The position numbers were made by a program, and so were the translations under genes. Below are positions 39,075-52,154 of a stretch of 64,000 bases of DNA, one piece after another; the stretch's first letter is position 1; every line of letters starts with the position of its first letter. Origin of the DNA: Dreissena polymorpha. Lineage: Eukaryota; Mollusca; Bivalvia; Myida; Dreissenidae. A model generated the notes under the pieces. The model was not told the DNA's origin and did no database searches. It saw only the letters and a program-made list of their open reading frames with translations. Location of the stretch: contig NC_068358.1 in NCBI RefSeq assembly GCF_020536995.1, positions 38,295,050 through 38,359,049 on the forward strand, given 5' to 3'.

Positions 39075-42000
39075 TACAAAGTAAGGCTTTTGATTTTTTC
39101 TAATGATTTTTTTTGTGAAAAAATTTGACTGACTAAATGTATAATGAGTAAGTTTACTAGCACAATTACCAGTACCAGTGTATCAAAACTTGGTTGTGCT
39201 GAAGTTAAAAAAACAACTAATTCACCCCAATAATCTTAATTATTCCAAATTACATAATTCTCAACACATATTTTATTATAATACTTGGTTAAACATGTTT
39301 GGGTACAGGACATTCAGTAAATATCATAAGCAGCTTAAAAACTGAGAAATCAAAATTAATTTATCAAAGCTAACTATGTTTGATATACATTACATGTGGT
39401 GTACCAGGCAGTTATACCCTAGGGTCAAGGATTGTCAGACCATCTCCTTACACAAGCGATTGTCTCGGGAATTATTTAATTACAGCACTACACAAGCACC
39501 TATTGTTACACTATTAATTAAGAAATCCTGTTAGATTTTGCAACCTTTAATAAATTATTTATACAGTGTGTCATAAGAACCAGGTGGCTGTATATTATGT
39601 CTGTGTAAGAGCCTTTCTAATTATCAATGACGGATGAAACAAATCATATATAATGCAAAAGTCACGATCTATGGGGTTAAGGGGTTAAGACATTGTTAAT
39701 AAAAATATTGCTCTTAAGATTACAAGGAATATAAACTACAAATGTGACCAAAGGACTCAGTTGCCCTCAGGTTTTAGGATTGATATGACACAGCACTGAT
39801 TTAATGGAAACACTGACAGATGCCCCCTTTCCCATTCCAATAACCTTTACAATACATTAATTAATTAACTTTTCAATATATTTAAATTGGTGTACTTGTT
39901 ACTCAATAAAGTAAGGTAGATTAATTAAAATCAATAAAATTTATTCCAAACAAGTATTTCATTTTACAAAATAGATACTAGTCAATATCAAAGTTATAAA
40001 TCTGAAGAATATGTACAGGCAATTTTTGAAACATTAACTAATTTAATAAAATTGACAATAATTTAGTTGAAACCTATATATTTAGCTAATTGCATCTCTC
40101 AATTGAAAGCCTTTTATAGCCTTATTGAGACATTTTCGAGGCAGCTTGCTGAGTAGAACCAGGACTTTATGTATTAAGAGAATATCATGAAAACACTTCC
40201 AAAGTCAGAGTCAAACCAGTGATCTGACTGATCTCCTGATCAGTAGGCAGACACCAAATCCACTATGCCAATACAACCACTATTTGAAAATTGACAATAA
40301 ATAACACAAAATATGGATATTAATCTTGCTATTTACTTAAATGATTAAAGTTACAACAACAACTTGACAACTTAATGCACTGCTAATTAATATCAGTTGA
40401 TATTTGATTTCTGACATCTGTATGTTACATTCACATTCTATGACTCATAAAAATTTCTGTCCAAAACAAAATGTATCACAGAAAAACATTAATATACCTT
40501 ATAATTTAAACATTCAAGGACTCACACACAAAACTTGGAATCTCAGATAATCATCTATTTTGAGTTTTGAAGCAGAATTCCATAAAAGAAATAGGCAAGG
40601 AAAGAAAAATAAATAAAATGTTACGTATTACATGTGCAGCTTTAATGCTTTCAATAAAATATGTTGATTTGTACACAATTATACTTCTCAGTAAACAACT
40701 AAACATACGATGTAAAGTAACATTTTGATATATATCACCATTTAATGCAAATTCATTAGACCACTAATAGCATCTCATACGTTACTATCTATATTTCTTT
40801 CTTCAATCTACTAATAAATCAAGGTCCATTTTGATCATATAAAATCATTTTCAAAATGAGAAATGACCAGTCACCAAAGTTGCACAGCCGCCATCATTCA
40901 TCTCCCTCGGGGGGCTTTCTCAATAATCCGATAATTACCCCGCCATTATCTACAATTGTATGTACCACTTCACAGATTTCCACTTTATCAACCTTTTTAA
41001 AAACATTCCCCCTATTGCATGCTATTCCCACATTTGAGTCCACACTGGCCCCTATTACAGCCCCTAGACACCCCTAGCAACAATTGGCAGGTCTGTAGGG
41101 ACGACCCTCTGTGCCACCGGGTGATAAATGGTCAGCGCCCCGACATGCCACATCAGCCAATAAAGAACCATAAGTGGACATTAGCTGGACACTGCCTTTG
41201 TGGGACCCATAGAAAACTAACAGGTTTACATCTCGGCCGATAATTGGAGACTTGTGACATATGGACATAATTCATTTTTAAAATTACTCGTATCAACTAT
41301 AAGGTTATAAAGAGCAGAATTGGATAATAAACTGGTACGAAAACTAGATTTTCACATGACTGCATTTATGCTCTGAACTGTGGCCATGGGGTTATTTTTT
41401 TCTACTAATATTTTGTCATTATGAATAATAAATAATTACCGGTAGTGGAGTCTTCATTCTCAAAACAATTTTGATCATGAATACATTGGAACAACTTAAC
41501 AAAATATTTATTCCTCATTTTTGGTGAATTATACCATGAGAAATAGTCATTGATAAAACCATTGTAAATGACCTCCTAACTTCATAAAATACAACACAAA
41601 TCTAATAATAGTCATACAAGAAATTAATTTACTTACCAAGGACAGACTTTTACAAAGAAGATTCCAACCCATTAAAATAGACATCACAGAATTATGTCCC
41701 ACATATTTGTATACATGTATCACAAAATATGATCCAAAAGAATCCATATGGTATTTAATTGACATTCCCACTAACTGTTTTAAACACTTCACACTGTTCC
41801 TGTTTAATGAATTTTAAAAATACTTCCACCTTGTCACTGACAGTGTTCCTATTGACAGAAAGTTTACACTCAATAAATAAACTTATTTACTTTTAAAATA
41901 AGTCTCTTTCATTGTCAAACAGCAACATTATTGTCACTTAATAATTACAGCCATTCTTTTTTCAAAGACTGTTCGTACTCGGAGGCAGTTACCCGCTGAC

Positions 42001-42629
42001 TGTTTTAACATCACCACCGGTCTCAAGCTGTTTAACCGACGCTGTCATCTATTTTTATTCTTTTCTAATCCAAATTTTATATTTGCGGTCATGTAGCTGG
42101 GAATAGTTTAGTTCATGATTTCAAAGAGTTCAATCATATTTTGTTAAAGGGAACATAAAAGTTCAATCGATGTGACCATAAAGTCTGATGTACCTTGGTG
42201 ACTTTAGTTTGTTTTCACAAAACATATAAAATATTAACCGTAATATGATAGAACCTGTTTTGTAAATTATTTGAAAATAAAATTTGTCAATCAAAGGTGA
42301 AAGATTTCAATCCTTCCATCAACCACCTGTCAAAAATTACTAAATTTCTATCAAACGTTTTAGGGGTAAAATTGTCCTCATTATTTTCTCAAAGTGCAAT
42401 AAAACACATTTTAGTGTTCACTACATACAATGCAGTTTATATGTGAAATAAAACTAACACTGCGTAACATTAAGGACAAATTGGCACCTTCAAAATACAT
42501 TGAGGTTGCCCATTTAAAGGACACGCATTAGGGCACACATTAAAATGGAGACATTTGAATTATCTTTTTTGCATTAATAATCAATGATAAATCATGCATG
42601 CATAAGGTTAAAATGGGTCTTATGTCACA
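39075..42629. other. Gene-free stretch with a faint tRNA-like remnant
   Basis: No coding exon found. At about 40195-40275 the minus strand faintly resembles a tRNA-derived SINE head (reverse B-box-like 'agtcaaaccagtgat' and reverse A-box-like 'aaatccactatgcca'). The part 40850-41270 is noticeably less AT-rich but has no coding frame longer than about 74 codons. Confidence 0.35.
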
Positions 42630-42792
42630 TGTGACCAGCGTAGCCCAATACCAGCCTGCGCATCTGCACAGTTTTGTCAGGAGCTTCTCTGTTGGCTTTA
42701 GTCATACATGGTTCCCTGGTCTCATTAGTGGCAGTGTTGCTCAAAACCAGACCGTGCTGATGCAAAGTCTGGCCTGAACCTACGCTGGATGA
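42630..42792. mobile_element. Short MITE-like inverted-repeat element
   Basis: The left end 'ccagcgtagcccaatacca' with 'gcctgcgcatctgcacag' pairs imperfectly with the right end 'tgctgatgcaaagtctgg' with 'cctgaacctacgctgg'. The total length is about 160 bases. It is non-coding and decayed. Confidence 0.5.
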
Positions 42793-44941
42793 CTGAGCTC
42801 AAGTAATACGTTAGAAGGCAAGAAAGTATATTTCCACTTATTTACAGGGTTATTTGCGACTTACATAAACGTCCTTAACCTGGAGTTAAAACACTTTTTA
42901 ACAAATTTATTTACTCTTAAAATCATAAAATATCTATTGACTTGACTCAAAAATTAAGATTTGTTTACAAAATGTTTTGCACTATTTAATTAATACCTTG
43001 TTAAAAACTTAATATTGCTTAACATTAAGTGACTGGGAAATTATTCTAAAATTAAGATTTTTATATCTGTTGATGATCAAAACCAAACCAAAGGCTTACG
43101 CTTTGAAACAGCAATTTTACCTACATTAATAGCTATCATGTAATCGCTGGAGTGTGCATAAATTCTTCGATCTTTACGGGTGTGTTCACAAAGCTGTGAA
43201 GTTTTCATATTCAAAATTAGTCATTACGATCTGTTTAAAGGATCGGAGGGTATAATGATTTATGCTAGACATAAAATTACTTTTTGATTTGATAGTTAAC
43301 GTCGATTTAAAGCATTTTTGTTTGATACATTTTTTCATGTACATTCAATCATTAATAATTGTAGTAGCTTTGGAGAATTTATCCGTTACCATCCACTGAT
43401 TTTGTTGTAAGATTTATTTGAAAATAAAATTATTTCTTAAAATATTACAGATGTTAATATAACATTAATCAGATAATATCATAGCTAGTGATTTTAATGC
43501 CTTTGGGGGCAAACACTAAAATGTAATTGCCACCATCGAATAGTCATTTAACAAAACTCATGCATTAGATTCCATTATGAATTGCTTTTTAAAACATATC
43601 CCAAATATTTTTTCCATTTAGGTTAAAATATTTTGAAAAGCATAAATTAATAATAACCTCAAGATAAGCTATAAGCAATATAAGTCTACTAATTGTGTTG
43701 AAAGTATTCATTTTAAATTACATATATATTCCACGTTCACATTTATATAGCACCTGAACCGGAGTTACCAAATTAAAAAAATATTTTTCAAGCTTATTCT
43801 TTTGATATAATATAATAATGACAAAAGATTAAAAGAAAAGCTGCATACAAATTGTATTCCAATAACTTAAGACAGTGTTATGTACAAATTACAAAAATTA
43901 TCCTGTTATAATAGTAACTTATGTAACCTAAACATAATATTTATGCTGTACATAAATTTACTTTTTGATTTGATATTTAACATTGATTTTGAGCATTTTC
44001 GTTAGATGCATTTTTTATGTAATTCAATCATTAATTATAGTTGTAGCTTTGGAGAAGTTATCAGAAATAAAATGTGATTTCTTTTAGCACAATACAAGGG
44101 CAATTGTACAGTTACTCTCAGAAGAGTATGTTGTACAGAGTTATTAATCATATATCATGTTTTCTGTTGGATTTCCTTTAGTATGTTCGAAATCTACAGG
44201 CACATCCGTTATTTAAAAGTAATATGCATGCTTAATGAGCACATGCAACAAATAATTCATGATTTGGTCACAGCTAGAGAACCAAACACAGGTGGATGAC
44301 ACTCAAATATTCATTGCTAATACTGATCAAGAGTATGACTCTTGGAAACCAGTCAAAACAGCAGTATGATTATATAATTATCTAAGGGTTAAATATATCA
44401 GGACATTTTGCTGCATTATTAATGAAACAAGGTGTATCAATCCTTTCATTTCTCCTATAAATAACCACTATATACACAATAATTATTAACTTGGATATAT
44501 TACCCTTGAGAATTATTACCATGTTTTCTTCATGCCTAAACTCCAAACACATACAGAACTTTCTCAACCTATTCAAACAGTTCCTATTTTCTATTCTCTA
44601 ACTGGTCCAATTGGTACCCAATCAGCCAGAAAATATTTAAGCCCTTAAAAACACCCTTGGGCTCTCAACAATCTGGACTATTTTGAGCCGAAATATCATT
44701 TTCTATAATAAAAAGTATTTTCAAGTCAAACAAAGTCAACGCAATTGGTTCTTTAAACAATGACTATAAAATTTTCTCTTCAGACAGAATAGCAGAGAAG
44801 TTTCATTAAGTATTCTTTAATGTGGTCAGTTAAATGACCATGAATTCAGCTGAGTGCTGTAAAATCTGAAGCAGTTCACTGCTGTTTATTTTTTCTTCTT
44901 GATCTCAAACTTATTTAAAAGACTGGTAGGAATCTCTATAA
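42793..44941. other. AT-rich stretch with a diverged direct duplication
   Basis: About 43258-43400 and 43938-44060 are diverged copies of one another (shared 'ttactttttgatttgata', 'attcaatcattaat' and 'tagctttggagaa'). No gene is seen. Confidence 0.55.
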
Positions 44942-45475
44942 AACAAGAAACCGTCGGAGACGGGTGATGTTCCCCAAAGTTTGTTTTTTTCACAATATTG
45001 CACTATATATTCAGATAAAAGGAAATGTCTTGATGGCACAGTAGTTGGGGGGACAAGAATTTTTTTATAGAAAATTTCAAAGGGCCATAACTCTGTGAAA
45101 AATCATCCAACCAGAACCCGCTGATAATATGCACATCTCCTCTCGGTAGTGAAGCTTCCCATAAAGTTTCATTGAATTCCGGTCATTAGTTGCTGAGAAA
45201 TAGCCCAGACAAGAATTGCACTTTATGTACAGTAAATGGAAAATTTCAAAAATTTCAAAGGGCCATAACTCTGAAACTGTGAAAAATCATCCGACCAGAA
45301 CCCGCTGATAATATGCACATCTCCTCTTGGTAGTGAAGCTTCCCATAAAGTTTTATTGAATTCCGGTCATTAGTTGCTGAGAAATAGCCCGGACAAAAAT
45401 TGTGCACTGACTGACGGACAGACGAAGCGGCGACTATATGCTCCCCCCAAAATAAATTTTGGGGGAGCATAAAAA
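44942..45475 (+). repeat. Pearl-like repeat, two 178-bp cores
   Basis: Begins 'caagaaaccgtcggagacgg', has two cores 178 bases apart ('agggccataactctg' at 45081 and 45259), then a 'gacggacagacg' tail and an end 'ttttgggggagcataaaaa'. This is the same architecture as the other pearl-like elements but a different sequence family. Confidence 0.75.
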
Positions 45476-46877
45476 AGCCTGCTACATTCCTCATCCACAG
45501 TCTCATCAACATCAAAAGTACCAATACATTAGTCAATGAATAATGATTATGTAATTAAAGAAATACCAAACTTTACCTTTTGTAATTTACCTTTTGTAAT
45601 TGTTGGTAAAAACTCCAAACAAAACAAATAAATCAATAGGTAACTCTTCTATCAACAGTCATGGCACCAATGTTATTCAAACATGATAATCCTTCACAAG
45701 TTTGCGTCATTCATTCAGCGAAAAAAATTAACAACTGCAATCATAATTAACAAACACAAATTTTAATGGCAAAATGATCAGTTATGTTTGAAATTTGGTA
45801 ATAACTACTTTTGTTTGTTAACAGACATTTTCGCGAGTCTTTTTAAGTCTTTGGTCACATTCTAGCTATCAGTGCATATAATGACTGACCGCCAAACACA
45901 AATCACCACCACGCTAATTACACCTGACGCCGTCTTTAAAGAATCCATCCAGCCAAACATTAAAGAACTAAGACCTTGCACTTGCATGATTTTTCTGGTG
46001 ACCCCTCTCCGTGACTCATTTACCAATTTTCTCTTTCACTATGATAGACACCTACCAGTTTTTGCTTTACGAGACCACAAAGACATTTGACACGCATTTA
46101 AACAATACCTGTGAAATTTGAATATGCCGAATTCTATATAGTCAAAAGGAAGAAGAAAGTGTCTTATCATTTGATAATTTATTAACTTTTTAGCCCGATT
46201 AAGTATTAAGTCATGTAATAGTTTTGCCCCAGTGAGTCAAATACGCAAACAGACGGTCAGAAATATGACACAGGATACTTGAATTATTTTTTTGAAAATG
46301 TATGATAATGTGAGTATATGTTAATCCAAGCCTTGAAAGATTAGTAGCATAAGCAAGAAATGTTTCGTAACTTTTATTCTTAATACAGTATGCGTCATTT
46401 TGCTTGCTTCAAAATATACTTACCCGATATGCCAACAAATTACTGGTATATATTCTTCATAGTAATTTGAATATCGATTTAAGATAATATTCAAAAAGAC
46501 CCCACTGCGTGATTTTTTTTCTCTTACAGATTAACTTGTTAGTTTATAATTTAGCTAACTTTGAACAACTTAACAAAAGAAAGACTGTCAAAAGTTATAC
46601 TTTAATTGATCTGAATTACTATAATTATCAATATTATCTCACAAAAATGACTGAAAAGGTGCAGAAAAAGGAATCAACCCAGTAAACCTATTGACACATT
46701 CTGTGTACTTCTTTTAAAGTGACTCAATGAGAAAATATTTTAGTTCTTTTATTTAACTTTTTCTCTGGATTTAGTATACTGGACCGTAATGCTAATTTTT
46801 GTTAAAAAGCATTTTTTTAAATGTTTGATCGTATGTCATCACACATGGAATAATAATTTGTTTTATATATATTAACA
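45476..46877. other. Gene-free AT-rich stretch
   Basis: Nothing is recognised apart from short chance ORFs. Confidence 0.4.
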
Positions 46878-47384
46878 GGATCTTTTCACGGTTTGGTAAA
46901 TTGACAAAATTGAAAAAAGTTGTTTCAGATTCGCAAATTTTCTTTTTAGTTATGATATTTGTGAGGAAACAGTATTACTGAACATTTACCATAGTGCAAT
47001 ATAGCCATTATATGTATCTTTTGACGATTTGAAAACCTAAAAATTATTAAGCGTTGCAACGCGAAACGATTGAATAATTTGGAGAGTTCTGTTGTTGTCG
47101 TTTAAATTTACGAAACTACAAAGATTGCTTACATAAGGTATAAAATACTGTGTATACTCGGCGAAATAGCCGTGAGGGCTAATGCGTTTTTACTTCAGAC
47201 TAACTCCAAGGACTCCGGGGGTCACTGGTTAGAGCCCTGGTACCGGCTACTTTTTTTTCCTTGTTTTAATTTTACTCTTGATTTATTACTGGAGCTTTTA
47301 AGATCCAAAGTTTACATTTATCAATATAAAGCATTTAATGACAAACTTCAAAATATGCCAAAATCTGTGAAAAGGCCCCTTTAA
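46878..47384 (+). mobile_element. tRNA-derived SINE within inverted-repeat ends
   Basis: A tRNA-related segment has an A-box-like 'tagccgtgagggctaatgc' at 47167 and a B-box-like 'ggttagagccc' at 47227-47237, with 'actccgggggtcactgg' between them. It fits a decayed Leu/Ser-type tRNA head with a long variable arm. Unlike a plain SINE, about 280 bases precede the tRNA part. The whole block starts 'ggatcttttcacggtttgg' and ends 'aaatctgtgaaaaggcccc', an imperfect inverted pair. I recognise both halves as common bivalve repeat sequence. It is not a functional tRNA gene. Confidence 0.65.
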
Positions 47385-47734
47385 TGCATTGTTCACATTA
47401 TTTTTTAAACATCCTAGTAAACTTTTGTATTAAATAAATAGCATTTGCCCAAAAGCTCAGTACAGATTTACATAAATCTTGCAGTCAATTCAAACAATAT
47501 TACATTTCAGAAATAATTGAAAATTAAGGTCTTTATTTTTTTTTCATCAAAGTTTTGATAACAGTAATGTTGTACCATCATGCAAAACTGAAACTGTTTA
47601 ATAGCAAAACTGAAACTAAAATAAATGGTGGTGATCAGTTCTTTTTCATCCTGCAAGAATTGATTGGATCTTTTGAAGAAGATTGATAAAAAAGCACCTA
47701 TTTAAGTTTATCTACATCACCACAATTGTGATTG
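47385..47734. other. AT-rich spacer
   Basis: Nothing recognised. Confidence 0.4.
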
Positions 47735-47968
47735 TGGGTACGAAAATTTTGGGTAGGAAAAAAATGGGTACGAAAGTTTTGGGTACACAAATTATGCCCC
47801 CCCAAAAATTGGGTACAAAAAAAGATTTGGTTACGAAAAAACAAATTTTGGTAATAAAAAAAAATTGGGTACAAATTTTTTTTGGGCAAGAGCAAAAAAT
47901 TGGGTACGAAAAAAAATTGTGTACGAAAAATGTAGGGTACGAAAAAAAAATTGGGGGTATGGGGAAGT
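47735..47968. repeat. Degenerate minisatellite of 'ttgggtacgaaaaaa' type
   Basis: About a dozen imperfect units of 14-25 bases built on 'ttgggtacgaaaaaaa'. The overlapping long ORFs on both strands are by-products of the repeat. Confidence 0.75.
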
Positions 47969-48889
47969 AGTACCCGTGGGGAACTTGATCCATTTAGCGA
48001 AACTGGGAGGTGGGTTACATTCTCGATCAATATAACAAGAAATATCTTTAAAAAGATATTTGACGTGTATTTTCTGTACCACTTATCTAAAAAAAAAAGT
48101 ACTGTTACAGTAAAAGGTTTGTGGGTTATAACATTACGTTTCAGCATATAAACTCAAAACTTGACATGCTCTTTAATTACACCATGCTCTTTAATTTCAC
48201 ATGTATATCATACCAAACTTTATTTTTTGTTGTTTCCTTTCCTAAGTTAATGATGCTATGTGTATGGACGTGATTTCACATGCCCATGTGCATGAACATA
48301 TAGTTTTCTCTTTTGATTATTGTTTTTTTCTCTAATTCAATAAGCTTAGGCATGTTTGTTCGTTAAGTACAGCAATAATTTCATGATGATTCCCGAAAGT
48401 AGGTATGAGCACATAGTCGTAAGAGCACTTGAATACATGAGTTTGCCCATGAACAAATGGTAAGGTTAACTAAATCTCCGCGATATGACCTAATATGTGT
48501 TTAAAACAGCAAACAATATCCAAAAAGGAATGAATTATCAAACATAGTATGTGCACTGATGTGGCTCTGTAATTTCTGTTTGAAAAGTTAATTAAATATT
48601 CAAAATGAGAAAGCATGCATAAGAGCGAGTTTCACAGATGTCACACGGCTATTATGCTGTTTATATACCATAGTCGCTACAACGTTTACAAATGGCAGGT
48701 TCGAAATAATTCGTTTTCTTTACACTCATGATCGCGTTGAATGTTTATTCTACACGTTTTAATTCACAATTTATTTACTGAATCACGACTAATGTCAAAT
48801 ACAATACAGAAAATGCATAGTTGTTTCATTGATCTATTAACATATAATGGATTGAATATAACTGATTCAAAATTAACGTTTTCAAACTA
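47969..48889. other. AT-rich spacer
   Basis: No gene or named repeat seen. Confidence 0.4.
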
Positions 48890-50090
48890 CCGTAAAACAC
48901 TGTGTATAACGCGCATTTATGTATAACGCGCATCTACTTTTTTAAGCTAAAAAATCAGGAAAAAAGTTTTTGAAGCAAAAAAATCAGGGGAAAACTTCCG
49001 TACCGCAGGCTAACTGAAAATCGTTATATTTACATTGCCGATCTTACCTGTTCTTTTATTGCTTCAATTATTAATTATTTTAAAGACAATAACGATACAA
49101 CAAGTTTGTGTGTGTTTTGTTTATAAATCATATTATGCGTAAAAATAAATGTTTGGATTTAAATGAATTATGCATGAAATGCACACTTTCCACGAGGATA
49201 CCATCAAGGTTTTCATCATATGTCTCCGAAGTAACTGTCCACGATTTTTTCGTGGAGGAGTACACATAACAGATGGATTAGTTATAAATAAGAAACTGAC
49301 ATTATCAATTGGTATTGTCAGGTGGTTATTCATGCATGACTAATTCACAACCGCGCGTTTTATTTACATTGCCGATTTCATGCGTTTTTTTCGAGTGTCT
49401 ATAATTGACAGGAGACTTTAACAACTCAAACTTCTCAACACCATTACGACATTAACGGCGATAAACAAACAATGGAGGTGTGAAGCCGTTTGCCGGTTCC
49501 CATGTTTTGATAATAGCCCAGCTTCACAAAACTTGACAGGTGACGCAAATTGCTCAATAATCACATGCTCAATCTTGACAAGACGTATGAAAACGTTTAA
49601 ACAAACACAACATCAATTTTATTAACACATTTGAAAAACAGGGAAAAAAATCATAAATGTATCGGGAAAGACCTTGCCGACATACTATTGTAAATCGACA
49701 AGTGCCCCCAAATAAATTTTGTAACCCTAGTACAGTAGGGTATAATATTGTGGGAAAACAAAAACATTTAAATAAAAATGGCTTCCTTGTTTTTCATTCT
49801 CTTCTTCAAATTTATTTGATTTCAATGCTCTGTACGTACCTGAAAAAGATAGAAAATATTTATGTTAACTTTATAATGTTTGTCCATCTTATTCAGATCG
49901 TAAATATAACACTATTATTAACATAGTTACACTTAAAACACCGGGGAACAGAATGATGCAAATTACCGCAACTGGGTTACTGACAGGGAAAAAATGTCTT
50001 GGCATGGCTGTAGTTGTGCATAACGTGCATCAAGTTTTTTAAATGAAATTTTGGGGTAAAAAAGAGCGCCTTATACACAACTTTTTACGG
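48890..50090. mobile_element. TA-flanked TIR element, pogo/Tc1-mariner type (non-autonomous)
   Basis: The left end reads 'ccgtaaaacactgtgtataa' and then cgcgc; the reverse complement of the right end reads 'ccgtaaaaagttgtgtataa' and then ggcgc. TA lies on both sides (48888-48889 and 50091-50092). The length is 1201 bases. No transposase frame is visible, so it is a deletion derivative or MITE. The family assignment rests on the TA duplication and the terminal sequence style shared with 56050-57658. Confidence 0.72.
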
Positions 50091-50092
50091 TA

Positions 50093-51785
50093 TTATTAAA
50101 TCTTTTTCCCAGAATATGCTGTCCTATTTATAGCTGAGCTTCCTATACCTTTATCAATGATAATCAGCGAGGTATGCCGATTAGAAAAATCGAGCTATCT
50201 CAATCGGACTGGCTCGGTCTTTTACATAGGTCGCCATTGTGAAGAATTTGTTCATGGTATGATAACTTAGATGAGCTGCTTTGCAGCATCGTCAAAAATT
50301 AAAATAAAATTACAGGAAGCATTACAGTCTGTGCTTTTTTATTAAAATAGAAACATTGAGTTGCCGTACTTTGTTTGGTGAAAAGTAATTTTAAACGTAA
50401 ATATATTTCAATTTCAACAGTTTGCAATGGGCAACATTCTCAGTACGAGTCATAATTTGCTTTTATACAGTTTTATACTTGATGATTTGTTAAAAAACCC
50501 ATTGTTTCAAAACATATGTGTCCCCAAACTCTATCAGTTTCTGCTAATGATTGCTGTCCACCACACCAGGCGCACAATATTTAAAAACAACAGTCCATTA
50601 GCAAGAAAAACAATATAATCTGACATAGCCTGCTTTCAGGTCAACAACATTCGTGAACAGCATTAAAATTATTTCCAATTAATTTGAAACACAAACAAAC
50701 TTATCCCCTCAATATCTGACCCATTATTGTGACACAATATTTTGAAAGGCAAATGTGTTTATATTAAGAATCAACCTTTTTCAACAGTTAACAATGGTGC
50801 TTTTGTTTATGAAGTGCACTCTATCTTTTGTTTACCTTTTAAGGGAGCAAGCAGGTATTTTGCATTGCACTCGTCAATACACTACAATCTGTTTGCTAAA
50901 ACTTTCAAATTGCCTTGCCTGACATAACCATTAGCGCTATTACTTTATAAGGCACCCCGCAGTAAAACCTTAAAAGGACACAACAGTTGAAAAATAATGA
51001 GTCAAGCCCCCAATATTTTTTTAGGGAAATATTGATTTGCCCTTGTCTGTCCATCCTTCAATCGCATTTTTTGTGTGTATTTTAAACAGAAAGTTTTTTT
51101 ATTATTTTGAAAAGTATACAAACATTGATGACCTTATGCAGTCTCAATTAACATAATTTATTACACCCAAAGATTCTGTTTTATTTGTGTAAAAAACACA
51201 CACAGTTTGTCTCACATTTTTGTAAGAGTACAGTTAAACATTTGTGCAAAGAACACAGCATTTTTTTAAAAAGAACACAGCAATATTTAAGAGAAGAACA
51301 GTTTAATACGTGTCTAGATCATAATTTCATATGTGTCTAGAACACAGTTAACATGTGTCTAGAACATGTAATATCATTCTGGCCCTGGAGAGATGTTCAG
51401 CTAAAGCATTGAAGCACATACTCATTAAAGGCGCCAGGATTATTTCTTCAAAGAATGCAGATGTCTCAAAGGAGCAGTGAATTTGGAAGTCTGTTCATTT
51501 CATGTTGTAAATATTTGGCACTCTAGTGTTTATTTGGGCCTGGAAAAAGCTGTCTGCTTTCCGGAGCTGGCAATCACAGCAACCACAACCACAGCTCTCA
51601 GTCTCTGAGTATGGACTGCTTTTCTGTGATGCCAAGTCCAAGTCTGAGCCAAAGACAAACAGGGCATCATCTCAAATAGCACATTATTAAGTGAATATAT
51701 ATATCTTATTCTATAAAAAAAAAAGCAAATTTGTTGAATTGATATCCCCCGCCAATATGCTTCTGGACACAAGTGTTATATTTGA
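50093..51785. other. Gene-free AT-rich stretch
   Basis: No gene recognised. Around 51235-51365 the words 'gaacacag' and 'gtgtctag' recur a few times, without forming a regular array. Confidence 0.4.
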
Positions 51786-51789
51786 CACT

Positions 51790-52150
51790 CAAAAAAGCAT
51801 ATTTTCAAGATACAATGGGCCATAACTCCATTATTAACAGATGGTGTACAATGCCATTTGGCGTGCATCATCCTCTTATTGATATACATACCAATACCAA
51901 GTTTCAATGAAATCCTTCAAAGCACTTCCAAGATATGGCTCCAAACACACAAAAAAAGCATTTTTTCAAAGGGCCATAACTCCGTTATTAACAGATGGTG
52001 TACAATGCCATTTGGCGTGCATCATTCTCTTATCCATATATATATACTAATACCAAGTTTCAATGAAATCCGCCAAAGCACTTCCAAGATATGACTCTGG
52101 ACAGACGGACGAAAAGAGGGACAGACTGAAGGACAACCCCAAAACAATAT
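51790..52150 (+). repeat. Pearl-like repeat, two 154-bp cores
   Basis: Cores start 'gggccataactcc' at 51817 and 51971. Both contain 'attaacagatggtgtaca' and 'caagtttcaatgaaatcc'. The tail is 'gacagacggacgaaaagagg'. It directly abuts the next repeat. Confidence 0.75.
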
Positions 52151-52154
52151 AAAC

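Noticed and set aside
47160-47245. A functional tRNA gene
   Set aside because: Box A and B are imperfect, the acceptor stem cannot be closed cleanly, and the segment is embedded in a repeated element; a SINE head explains it.
47698-48147. Long minus-strand ORFs rich in Phe and Tyr
   Set aside because: By-product of the 'ttgggtacgaaaaaa' minisatellite.
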